Shown in pieces: positions 17,872 through 25,164 of a DNA stretch of 64,000 bases (position 1 is the first letter of the stretch; every line of letters starts with the position of its first letter). The stretch is taken from contig NZ_JAFFZW010000009.1 in the NCBI RefSeq assembly GCF_017826695.1, forward strand, positions 62,001-126,000. Direction: 5' to 3'. The notes beneath the pieces are model-generated. The model saw nothing but the letters and a program-made list of their open reading frames with translations, made no database searches and was not told the origin of the DNA. The translations under genes were made by a program, and so were the position numbers. Origin of the DNA: Pseudomonas alliivorans (GTDB lineage Bacteria; Pseudomonadota; Gammaproteobacteria; Pseudomonadales; Pseudomonadaceae).

Positions 17872-17893
17872 GCCAGTGTGTTTCATAACGACG

Positions 17894-17920
17894 AAGCCGC
17901 AGTGATGCGGCTTTGTTGTT
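17894..17920 (+). terminator. Rho-independent terminator after accC
   Basis: An 8-bp stem AAGCCGCA/TGCGGCTT with a GTGA loop (17894-17913) is followed by a T-rich tract (TTGTT). It lies 22 bases after the accC stop. Confidence 0.8.
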
Positions 17921-17996
17921 TGCACCGCTTGGAAGTAAACTTGCCCGCTTCTCGCGGCCAAGCCCGCACTTATTTTTGAATCGAAGGTAATCCGCC

Positions 17997-18875
17997 ATGC
18001 CTTGGCTGCAAGTCCGTCTCGCCATCAGCCCAGAACAAGCCGAAACCTACGAAGACGCACTTCTCGAAGTCGGCGCCGTGTCCGTGACGTTTATGGACGC
18101 TGAAGACCAGCCGATTTTCGAACCCGAACTCAACACCACCCCGCTGTGGGCACACACTCACCTGCTGGCGCTGTTCGAAGCCGACACCGACGCCGATCTT
18201 GCACTGGCGCATCTGCGCCTGCTGACCGATGCGGAACTGCCCGAGCACACCGCCGAAGTCATCGAAGATCAGGACTGGGAACGCAGCTGGATGGACAACT
18301 TCCAGCCCATGCGCTTTGGCCAGCGCCTGTGGATCGTCCCGAGCTGGCATGCCGCACCCGAGCCCGACGCAGTCAATCTGCTGCTCGATCCGGGCCTGGC
18401 GTTCGGCACCGGCACGCACCCGACCACCGCACTGTGCCTGGAATGGCTCGACAGCCAGGACCTCAAAGGCTGCAACGTGCTGGATTTCGGTTGCGGCTCG
18501 GGCATTCTGGCCATCGCCGCACTGTTGCTGGGCGCCGAACAGGCCGTCGGCACCGATATCGACGTGCAGGCGCTCGAAGCCTCACGCGACAACGCCGGGC
18601 GCAACAACATCGCCGATGAACGCTTTGCGCTTTATCTGCCTGAAGACCTGCCTCGCGAACCCGCCGATGTGCTGGTTGCCAATATTCTGGCCGGTCCGCT
18701 GGTGTCGCTGGCACCGCAACTGGCAGAACTGGTCAGGCCGGGCGGGCGTCTCGCGCTGTCCGGCATTCTGGCCGAACAGGGAGAAGACGTGGCCGCAGCC
18801 TATGCTGCTACATTCGATCTGGACCCGATCGCGAACCGTGATGGCTGGGTACGCATCACGGGCCGTCGCCGTTAA
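17997..18875 (+). CDS. prmA: Ribosomal protein L11 methyltransferase
   Basis: This 292-residue class I SAM methyltransferase trimethylates ribosomal protein L11. The N-terminal substrate-recognition domain begins MPWLQVRLAIS; DPGLAFGTGTHPTT and VLDFGCGSGILAIAA (SAM loop) define the catalytic domain, with the NPPY-like position reading NILAGPL as is usual for PrmA. The zinc-ribbon gene follows after 24 bases, so the two are likely cotranscribed. Confidence 0.97.
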   Translation: MPWLQVRLAISPEQAETYEDALLEVGAVSVTFMDAEDQPIFEPELNTTPLWAHTHLLALFEADTDADLALAHLRLLTDAELPEHTAEVIEDQDWERSWMDNFQPMRFGQRLWIVPSWHAAPEPDAVNLLLDPGLAFGTGTHPTTALCLEWLDSQDLKGCNVLDFGCGSGILAIAALLLGAEQAVGTDIDVQALEASRDNAGRNNIADERFALYLPEDLPREPADVLVANILAGPLVSLAPQLAELVRPGGRLALSGILAEQGEDVAAAYAATFDLDPIANRDGWVRITGRRR

Positions 18876-18899
18876 CCGCCGCCTGAACCGGACCGCCGC

Positions 18900-20246
18900 A
18901 TGACCGACAGTTTCGTCACCCAGTGCCCGCACTGCCAGACCAGTTTCCGAGTCAGCCACGCGCAACTGAGCGTGGCACGCGGCGTGGTGCGCTGCGGCGC
19001 CTGCCTGCAGGTCTTCAACGCTGCCCGACAACTGCTGGAGCAGCGAGCGAGCGAAGAGCCCGGGAAACCGGTGCAGACCGACGCGCCTCTGATCGTCGAG
19101 CCTTTGATCGCAGAGCCTCCTCCGCCCGTCGCGCACGCGCCCATTGAAGAGCCTGCTGCACCCGTCCGCGTCGAGCCAGCCAAGGTTCAGGAGGAAGACG
19201 AGGATCTGTGGCAGGTCAGCGAAATGGATCTGGACAATCTGAATCTGGATGAAGAACTGGCGCGCCTCGAAAAGCGCGACAATCAGCGGCCGGACACGTT
19301 TGCGCGCCACAACCGTAACGATGACAGCCTGCTGACGGCGCAGCGTGACAGCCCTCAGGCCGACGAGTCCGCCTGGGTCGACACGCTGCACAATGATGAC
19401 GTCAGTCATCTGCCCGAAGTACAGGCCGAAGTGGTGGACGAGCCGGCGCATGACCATGAGCCCAAGCACCTTTCAGACAACGACCGCACCGAACCTTCGC
19501 TGACCGCAGGCGCTCATCTGGACGATGACGAACCCGCAACGCCGCCTGTCAGCCTGCGCAAACAGCCTGCTGCTGAAAAGACCGAACGCTGGTCGGCGGT
19601 CGACGATCATGACATCGATGAGCATGATGACGACTACGGCCACGACGAACCCGAGCCTGATCCGCGCAGCAAACGCAAACGCAATGAACCCGCAGTACGC
19701 GACAAGCCCCTGCTGGACCTGACGGACGACCCTCTGCAACTGGACTGGCAGCGACCAAAACCGCGCTGGGGCCGTCGCCTTGCATGGGGACTGCTGATCC
19801 TGCTGGCTCTCGCAGGACTTGCCGGACAATACGTCTGGTACCACTTCGACCAGTTGGCGCGCCAGGATCAATACCGTCCATGGTTTCAGCAGCTATGCCC
19901 GCAGATCGGCTGCAAGGTGCCCTCGAAAGTCGATATTTCCCTGCTCAAGAGCAGCAACCTGGTGGTGCGCAGTCACCCTGAATTTCAAGGTGCGCTGATC
20001 GTGGATGCAATCATCTATAACCGCGCTTCATTCTCCCAGCCGTTTCCGCTGCTGGAGCTGCGGTTTGCCGATACCAGCGGTCAGCTGATTGCCAGTCGTC
20101 GGTTCAAACCCGGCGAATACATGAGCGGCGAAATGGCGGGCAAGGAAGAGATGCCGCCGCAGACTCCCATCCATATTGCGCTGGATATCCTCGATCCGGG
20201 TGCGAAGGCCGTGAATTACAGCCTGAACTTCCGCTCGCCCGAATAG
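18900..20246 (+). CDS. Zinc-ribbon and DUF3426 membrane protein
   Basis: This 448-residue protein has an MJ0042-type zinc finger (CPHC near residue 9 and CGAC near residue 37), a long acidic low-complexity middle rich in Asp, Glu, His and Pro (residues about 60-280), one membrane segment (WGRRLAWGLLILLALAGLAG), and a C-terminal DUF3426 domain (LLELRFADTSGQLIASRRF). The family is common downstream of prmA in pseudomonads but has no settled function. The topology suggests a cytoplasmic zinc ribbon and a periplasmic C-terminal domain. Confidence 0.88.
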   Translation: MTDSFVTQCPHCQTSFRVSHAQLSVARGVVRCGACLQVFNAARQLLEQRASEEPGKPVQTDAPLIVEPLIAEPPPPVAHAPIEEPAAPVRVEPAKVQEEDEDLWQVSEMDLDNLNLDEELARLEKRDNQRPDTFARHNRNDDSLLTAQRDSPQADESAWVDTLHNDDVSHLPEVQAEVVDEPAHDHEPKHLSDNDRTEPSLTAGAHLDDDEPATPPVSLRKQPAAEKTERWSAVDDHDIDEHDDDYGHDEPEPDPRSKRKRNEPAVRDKPLLDLTDDPLQLDWQRPKPRWGRRLAWGLLILLALAGLAGQYVWYHFDQLARQDQYRPWFQQLCPQIGCKVPSKVDISLLKSSNLVVRSHPEFQGALIVDAIIYNRASFSQPFPLLELRFADTSGQLIASRRFKPGEYMSGEMAGKEEMPPQTPIHIALDILDPGAKAVNYSLNFRSPE

Positions 20247-20563
20247 CGATCCTGCAGGGTGATGCCACCCTGCGCAAGCGTGCCTTACGCTCTTTTTTCG
20301 CCGAACAGCCCCACATGTTCGGTAAGTTTTCCCTGATGATCGCTCTAGAATCCCGATCCTGGCGACATGGAAAAAGTTGTTCAGATTTTATCCAATTCAG
20401 CCTTTATCCAGTCATCGAGAGCGGGTATCATGCCCACCCTTTTTCAAACTCTCGGCTCGCTCTTACGGTTGCACAGGCAACTGGCTGAACGACCCGTTGC
20501 AGACCGTGTGAAACGGTTTTTTACACGGCCTGCGGATGATTCGGCCCCACTATAGGTAAGGCT
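20247..20563. promoter_or_regulatory. Leader/intergenic region before dusB-fis with several hairpins
   Basis: These 317 bases hold no convincing gene. Near the left end are three hairpins: GCAGGGTG/CACCCTGC (20254-20261 and 20266-20273); AGCGT/ACGCT (20277-20291) followed by CTTTTTT, a plausible terminator for the upstream gene; and CCGAACA/TGTTCGG (20301-20322). Close to dusB an ACCGT/ACGGT stem (20503-20517) with a T-run overlaps an alternative CCGTGT/ACACGG pairing (20504-20509 and 20523-20528). The dusB-fis promoter must lie in between; a TAGAAT hexamer at 20346 is a weak -10 candidate. Confidence 0.5.
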
Positions 20564-21577
20564 ATGTCGGCGGTACGCATCGGCCCATATACATTGCAGA
20601 ACGGCTTGATCCTCGCCCCGATGGCGGGCGTCACTGACCAGCCTTTCCGTCAGTTGTGCCGCCAACTTGGGGCCGGGCTGGTGGTGTCGGAAATGGTGAC
20701 CAGCGACATGAGCCTGTGGAACAGCCGCAAATCGCGTCTGCGCATGATTCACGAAGGTGATCCCGAACCCCGTTCGGTACAGATCGCCGGTGGGGATCCG
20801 CAGATGCTGGCGGACGCGGCGCGTGCCAATGTCGACCTGGGAGCCCAGATCATCGACATCAACATGGGATGCCCGGCCAAAAAGGTGTGCAACAAGGCAG
20901 CCGGTTCAGCGCTGTTGAAAGACGAACAACTGGTGACCGAGATCCTGCAGGCTGTGGTGGCTGCGGTCGATGTGCCGGTCACGTTGAAGATACGCACCGG
21001 CTGGGACCGGGAGAACAAAAACGGACTTACCGTCGCAAGAATTGCCGAGCAGGCCGGTATTCAGGCCCTGGCGGTCCATGGACGAACCCGTGCGGACCTT
21101 TACACCGGCGAAGCCGAGTACGACACGATTGCCGCTATCAAACAGGCCGTGTCGATCCCGGTGTTTGCAAACGGCGACATCGATTCACCCGAAAAAGCCC
21201 GGTATGTACTGCACGCCACCGGAGCGGACGGGTTACTGATTGGCAGGGCAGCCCAGGGGCGGCCGTGGATTTTTCGCGAGATAGAACACTACCTGCGCAC
21301 CGGAGAGAAACTCCCGGCCCTGCAGCTCGGTGAAGTGGAGCGAATTCTGCTGGAGCATCTGGCAGCGCTTCATGTGTTCTATGGCGACGTGATGGGCGTG
21401 CGAATTGCACGCAAACATGTCGGTTGGTATCTCGCAACCTTGCCGGGCGCCAGGGAGTTTCGCGCCCGATTCAATCGATTGGAAGATACGGAAGCACAGT
21501 GCGCCAACGTTCGGGAGTTCTTCAGCCAAGGCTGCAAGGGCCCGGATAACCAGAATGATAAAGAGGTGGCCGCATGA
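20564..21577 (+). CDS. dusB: tRNA-dihydrouridine synthase B
   Basis: This 337-residue FMN-dependent enzyme reduces uridine to dihydrouridine in the tRNA D-loop. It has the TIM-barrel flavin signature LAPMAGVTDQPFR, the active-site cysteine segment MGCPAKKVCNKAAGSAL, LKIRTGW, and GADGLLIGRAAQGRPWIF. The GTDs pattern fits DusB rather than DusA or DusC, and the operon with fis, whose start overlaps its last four bases, is the conserved dusB-fis arrangement. Confidence 0.97.
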   Translation: MSAVRIGPYTLQNGLILAPMAGVTDQPFRQLCRQLGAGLVVSEMVTSDMSLWNSRKSRLRMIHEGDPEPRSVQIAGGDPQMLADAARANVDLGAQIIDINMGCPAKKVCNKAAGSALLKDEQLVTEILQAVVAAVDVPVTLKIRTGWDRENKNGLTVARIAEQAGIQALAVHGRTRADLYTGEAEYDTIAAIKQAVSIPVFANGDIDSPEKARYVLHATGADGLLIGRAAQGRPWIFREIEHYLRTGEKLPALQLGEVERILLEHLAALHVFYGDVMGVRIARKHVGWYLATLPGAREFRARFNRLEDTEAQCANVREFFSQGCKGPDNQNDKEVAA

Positions 21578-21894
21578 CGATGATGACCGAGACTTTAGTG
21601 AGTGGAACAACACCCGTGAGCGACAACGTCAATTTGAAACAGCACCTGAACACGCCCAGCGAAGAGGGTCAGACCCTGCGTGGCAGTGTCGAGAAGGCGT
21701 TGCACAATTATTTCGCCCACCTGGAAGGCGCATCCGTCACTGACGTCTACAACCTGGTGTTGTCGGAAGTCGAGGCTCCGCTTCTGGAAAGCGTGATGAA
21801 CTACGTCAAGGGCAACCAGACCAAGGCCTCCGAGCTGCTGGGCCTCAATCGCGGCACGCTGCGCAAGAAACTCAAACAGTACGATCTGCTTTAA
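21574..21894 (+). CDS. fis: DNA-binding protein Fis
   Basis: This 106-residue nucleoid-associated protein bends DNA and controls growth-rate-dependent genes. The C-terminal helix-turn-helix is GNQTKASELLGLNRGTLRKKL, preceded by the dimerisation helices (LYNLVLSEVEAPLLESVM-like). It overlaps dusB by 4 bases. Starts one or two codons in are possible (MTMMTE). A terminator follows. Confidence 0.96.
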   Translation: MTMMTETLVSGTTPVSDNVNLKQHLNTPSEEGQTLRGSVEKALHNYFAHLEGASVTDVYNLVLSEVEAPLLESVMNYVKGNQTKASELLGLNRGTLRKKLKQYDLL

Positions 21895-21910
21895 GCATTC
21901 AAAACAGAAA

Positions 21911-21943
21911 AGGCGACCCACCTGACAGCGGTCGCCTTTTTTT
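21911..21943 (+). terminator. Rho-independent terminator after fis
   Basis: An 8-bp stem AGGCGACC/GGTCGCCT (21911-21918 and 21930-21937) is followed by a run of six T residues. A preceding A-run makes it partly bidirectional. It ends the dusB-fis operon just upstream of purH. Confidence 0.88.
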
Positions 21944-21974
21944 GCTGACTTCTTTTGCTTTGATGGAAATCGAG

Positions 21975-23579
21975 ATGACCGACCAGACTACCCGCCTGCC
22001 GATCCGCCGCGCTTTGATCAGCGTATCCGACAAGACCGGAATCCTCGAATTCGCCCGCGAGCTTGAAGCGCTGGGCGTCGAGATCCTGTCCACTGGCGGC
22101 ACGTTCAAGCTGCTCAAGGACAATGGCGTCGCGGCAGTGGAAGTGGCCGACTACACAGGCTTCGCCGAAATGATGGATGGCCGGGTCAAGACCCTGCACC
22201 CCAAGATCCACGGCGGCATCCTGGGTCGTCGCGGCATCGACGATGCAATCATGAACGAGCACGGTATCAACCCGATCGACCTGGTTGCCGTCAATCTCTA
22301 TCCGTTCGAAGCCACCGTTTCCAAGCCGGGCTGCGACCTGCCGACCGCGATTGAAAACATCGACATCGGCGGCCCGACCATGGTCCGTTCCGCCGCCAAG
22401 AACCACAAGGATGTCGCCATCGTCGTCAACGCGAGCGACTACGGCCAGGTGCTGGAAAGTCTCAAGGCCGGTGGCCTGACCTACGCCCAGCGTTTCGACC
22501 TGATGCTCAAGGCGTTCGAGCACACTGCTGCCTACGACGGCATGATCGCCAACTACCTGGGCAGCGTCGATCAGACCGCACAGACCCTGAGCACCGAAGG
22601 CCGCAGCCAGTTCCCTCGCACCTTCAACACCCAGTTCGTCAAGGCACAGGAAATGCGCTACGGCGAGAACCCGCACCAGAGCGCGGCGTTCTACGTTGAA
22701 GCCAAGCCTGCCGAAGTCGGCATCGCGACCGCCACCCAGTTGCAGGGCAAGGAACTGTCGTTCAACAACGTGGCCGATACCGACGCCGCGCTGGAATGCG
22801 TGAAGAGCTTTGTCAAACCCGCCTGCGTGATCGTCAAGCATGCCAACCCATGCGGCGTCTCGGTGTGCCCGGACGACGAAGGCGGCATTCGTCAGGCCTA
22901 CGAGCTGGCCTACGCCACAGACACCGAGTCGGCCTTTGGCGGCATCATTGCGTTCAATCGCGAGCTGGATGCCGAGACAGCCAGGGCCATCGTCGAGCGT
23001 CAGTTCGTCGAAGTGATCATCGCCCCGAGCGTCAGCGCAGAAGCGCAGGCCGTCGTGGCCAGCAAAGCCAATGTGCGCCTGCTGACCTGTGGTCAATGGA
23101 GCGAGCGCACCCCAGCGTGGGATTACAAGCGCGTCAACGGCGGTCTGCTGGTGCAGAGCCGTGACATCGGCATGATTACAGCCGACGACCTCAAGGTCGT
23201 CACCAAGCGCGCCCCGACCGAGCAGGAAATCCACGACCTGATCTTCGCCTGGAAAGTCGCCAAGTACGTGAAGTCCAACGCCATCGTCTACGCAAAGAAC
23301 CGCCAGACCATTGGTGTCGGCGCAGGCCAGATGAGCCGCGTGAACTCGGCACGCATCGCCGCCATCAAGGCCGAGCACGCCGGTTTGCAGGTCCAGGGTG
23401 CGGTCATGGCCTCCGACGCGTTCTTCCCGTTCCGCGACGGCATCGACAACGCGGCCAAGGTGGGTATCACCGCTGTCATCCAGCCGGGTGGTTCGATGCG
23501 CGACAATGAAGTCATCGCAGCGGCAGACGAAGCCGGTATTGCGATGGTGTTCACCGGGATGCGCCACTTCCGCCACTAA
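21975..23579 (+). CDS. purH: Bifunctional AICAR transformylase/IMP cyclohydrolase
   Basis: This 534-residue enzyme performs the last two steps of IMP synthesis. The N-terminal cyclohydrolase domain (MGS-like fold) begins RRALISVSDKTGILEFA and has GGTFKLLKDNG and TLHPKIHGGILGRR. The C-terminal transformylase has the catalytic KHANPCGV and ends SDAFFPFRDGIDNAAK. The start at 21975 (MTDQTTRLP) matches the family; the frame runs back to 21942. Confidence 0.98.
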   Translation: MTDQTTRLPIRRALISVSDKTGILEFARELEALGVEILSTGGTFKLLKDNGVAAVEVADYTGFAEMMDGRVKTLHPKIHGGILGRRGIDDAIMNEHGINPIDLVAVNLYPFEATVSKPGCDLPTAIENIDIGGPTMVRSAAKNHKDVAIVVNASDYGQVLESLKAGGLTYAQRFDLMLKAFEHTAAYDGMIANYLGSVDQTAQTLSTEGRSQFPRTFNTQFVKAQEMRYGENPHQSAAFYVEAKPAEVGIATATQLQGKELSFNNVADTDAALECVKSFVKPACVIVKHANPCGVSVCPDDEGGIRQAYELAYATDTESAFGGIIAFNRELDAETARAIVERQFVEVIIAPSVSAEAQAVVASKANVRLLTCGQWSERTPAWDYKRVNGGLLVQSRDIGMITADDLKVVTKRAPTEQEIHDLIFAWKVAKYVKSNAIVYAKNRQTIGVGAGQMSRVNSARIAAIKAEHAGLQVQGAVMASDAFFPFRDGIDNAAKVGITAVIQPGGSMRDNEVIAAADEAGIAMVFTGMRHFRH

Positions 23580-23592
23580 CTCAGGAAACGGC

Positions 23593-23705
23593 CGCAATGA
23601 CGCAGGCGTCTGCTGCGTTGGATGGGGCTCCGCTGATGCTCATTGCCAGGAGGCAACTCCGCTCAGCGAAGCCCCATCCGCCTTGCATACACCTACGTCA
23701 TTGCG
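23593..23705. repeat. 113-bp nested imperfect palindrome between purH and purD
   Basis: Outer arms CGCAATGACG (23593-23602) and CGTCATTGCG (23696-23705) are perfect reverse complements. Inside, 17-base arms at 23620-23636 and 23664-23680 pair at 16 positions (GGATGGGGC core). At the centre TTGCC, AGGA, GGCAA (23643-23656) forms a tip hairpin. The segments between the arms also pair in part. The whole block could fold as one long hairpin. I do not recognise the element; it could be a small mobile or REP-like repeat, or an RNA structure in the purH-purD transcript. Confidence 0.75.
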
Positions 23706-23780
23706 ACCTCGTACCGCGGGGTCATCTGACGATGAATTGCCGCGCTACCTCCCAGAATCAGCGTCATCGAGGTTTTTGAC

Positions 23781-25076
23781 ATGAATGTTTTGATTATCGG
23801 CAGTGGCGGTCGTGAACACGCCCTGGCATGGAAAGTCGCGCAGGATCCACGTGTAGAAAAAGTGTTCGTCGCACCGGGCAACGCAGGCACGGCCATCGAG
23901 GCCAAGTGCGAAAACGTTGCGATCGATGTACTGGCGCTGGAGCAACTGGCTGACTTCGCCGAGAAGAACGTGTCGCTGACCATCGTCGGCCCGGAAGTGC
24001 CCCTGGTGGCTGGCGTCGTGGATCTGTTCCGCAGCCGCGGCCTGGATTGCTTCGGCCCAACCGCTGGTGCAGCCCAGCTTGAAGGTTCCAAGGCGTTCAC
24101 CAAGGATTTTCTGGCTCGCCACAGGATCCCGACCGCCGATTACCAGAACTTCACCGAAATCGAGCCTGCACTGGCCTACCTGCGCGAAAAAGGCGCACCG
24201 ATCGTGATCAAGGCCGACGGCCTGGCGGCCGGCAAGGGTGTCATCGTCGCGATGACCCTCACCGAAGCCGAAGACGCCGTACGCGACATGCTGGCCGGCA
24301 ATGCCTTTGGCGATGCGGGCTCGCGAGTCGTGATCGAAGAATTCCTCGATGGCGAAGAAGCCAGCTTCATCGTCATGGTCGACGGCAAGAACGTCCTGCC
24401 CATGGCGACCAGCCAGGACCACAAACGTGTCGGCGATGGCGACAGCGGCCCGAATACGGGCGGCATGGGTGCTTACTCCCCTGCCCCCGTAGTCACCGCC
24501 GAGGTTCACCAGCGCGTCATGGACCTGGTTATCTGGCCGACCGTCCGGGGCATGGCAGAGGAAGGCAACGTTTACACGGGTTTCCTCTATGCTGGTCTGA
24601 TGATCGACAAGGCTGGCAACCCCAAGGTGATCGAGTTCAACTGCCGTTTCGGCGACCCGGAAACCCAGCCGGTCATGCTGCGACTGCAATCGAGCCTGGT
24701 CCTGCTGGTCGAGGCGGCCCTGGCACAGGCGCTGGACAAGATCGAGGCACAATGGGATCCACGTCCGAGCCTCGGGATCGTCCTGGCTGCAGGCGGTTAC
24801 CCTGCCGACTACGCCAAGGGCGACACCATCAACGGACTGGATGAAGCCGCTAAACTCAACGGCAAGGTTTTCCATGCTGGCACCGCCCTGCAGGATGGCC
24901 GTGTCGTGACCAGCGGTGGTCGTGTACTGTGTGCGACAGCCCTGGGCGACAGCGTGGGCAGCGCTCAGCAGAACGCCTACGCGCTGGCGGCGAAAATCGA
25001 TTGGGAAGGGGCTTTCTATCGCAAGGACATTGGCTACCGGGCCATTGCCCGTGAGCGTGGTGAGAGCCTGGAATAA
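23781..25076 (+). CDS. purD: Phosphoribosylamine--glycine ligase
   Basis: This 431-residue ATP-grasp enzyme makes GAR in purine synthesis. It begins MNVLIIGSGGREHALAWK and has GPEVPLVAGVVD, KADGLAAGKGV, and the ATP/metal segments EEFLDGEEASF and FNCRFGDPETQ. It follows purH in the same direction, 201 bases downstream, with the long palindrome between them, so the two may be separately tuned. Confidence 0.98.
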   Translation: MNVLIIGSGGREHALAWKVAQDPRVEKVFVAPGNAGTAIEAKCENVAIDVLALEQLADFAEKNVSLTIVGPEVPLVAGVVDLFRSRGLDCFGPTAGAAQLEGSKAFTKDFLARHRIPTADYQNFTEIEPALAYLREKGAPIVIKADGLAAGKGVIVAMTLTEAEDAVRDMLAGNAFGDAGSRVVIEEFLDGEEASFIVMVDGKNVLPMATSQDHKRVGDGDSGPNTGGMGAYSPAPVVTAEVHQRVMDLVIWPTVRGMAEEGNVYTGFLYAGLMIDKAGNPKVIEFNCRFGDPETQPVMLRLQSSLVLLVEAALAQALDKIEAQWDPRPSLGIVLAAGGYPADYAKGDTINGLDEAAKLNGKVFHAGTALQDGRVVTSGGRVLCATALGDSVGSAQQNAYALAAKIDWEGAFYRKDIGYRAIARERGESLE

Positions 25077-25082
25077 AAGACC

Positions 25083-25113
25083 GGGCCGGCCTCTCTCCGA
25101 GGCTGGCCGGTTG
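25083..25113 (+). terminator. Possible terminator hairpin after purD
   Basis: CCGGCC (25086-25091) pairs with GGCCGG (25105-25110), with a further CTC/GAG pairing possible inside. It lies 9 bases after the purD stop. The T-tract is poor, so it may be a weak terminator or 3' stabiliser before retS. Confidence 0.45.
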
Positions 25114-25164
25114 TACCGGTGCTGCGCAGTTTTACCAGGTATTCACTTACGAAGGGATTTCATT

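Noticed and set aside
16468..17961. 497-codon open frame antisense to accC
   Set aside because: It mirrors the highly conserved accC codons; its translation has no recognisable domain and arises from the GC-rich codon pattern.
17936..17972. REP-like stretch before prmA (TTGCCCGC and AAGCCCGC)
   Set aside because: The two parts do not form a convincing inverted pair and lack the core of the REP doublet after pbpC.
20367..20555. 62-codon frame before dusB
   Set aside because: It has no ribosome-binding site and no family resemblance; it is mentioned only as a possible leader frame, not called as a gene.
21891..23597. 568-codon open frame antisense to purH
   Set aside because: It is a shadow of purH with no ribosome-binding site and a His/Asp/Val-rich translation typical of antisense frames.
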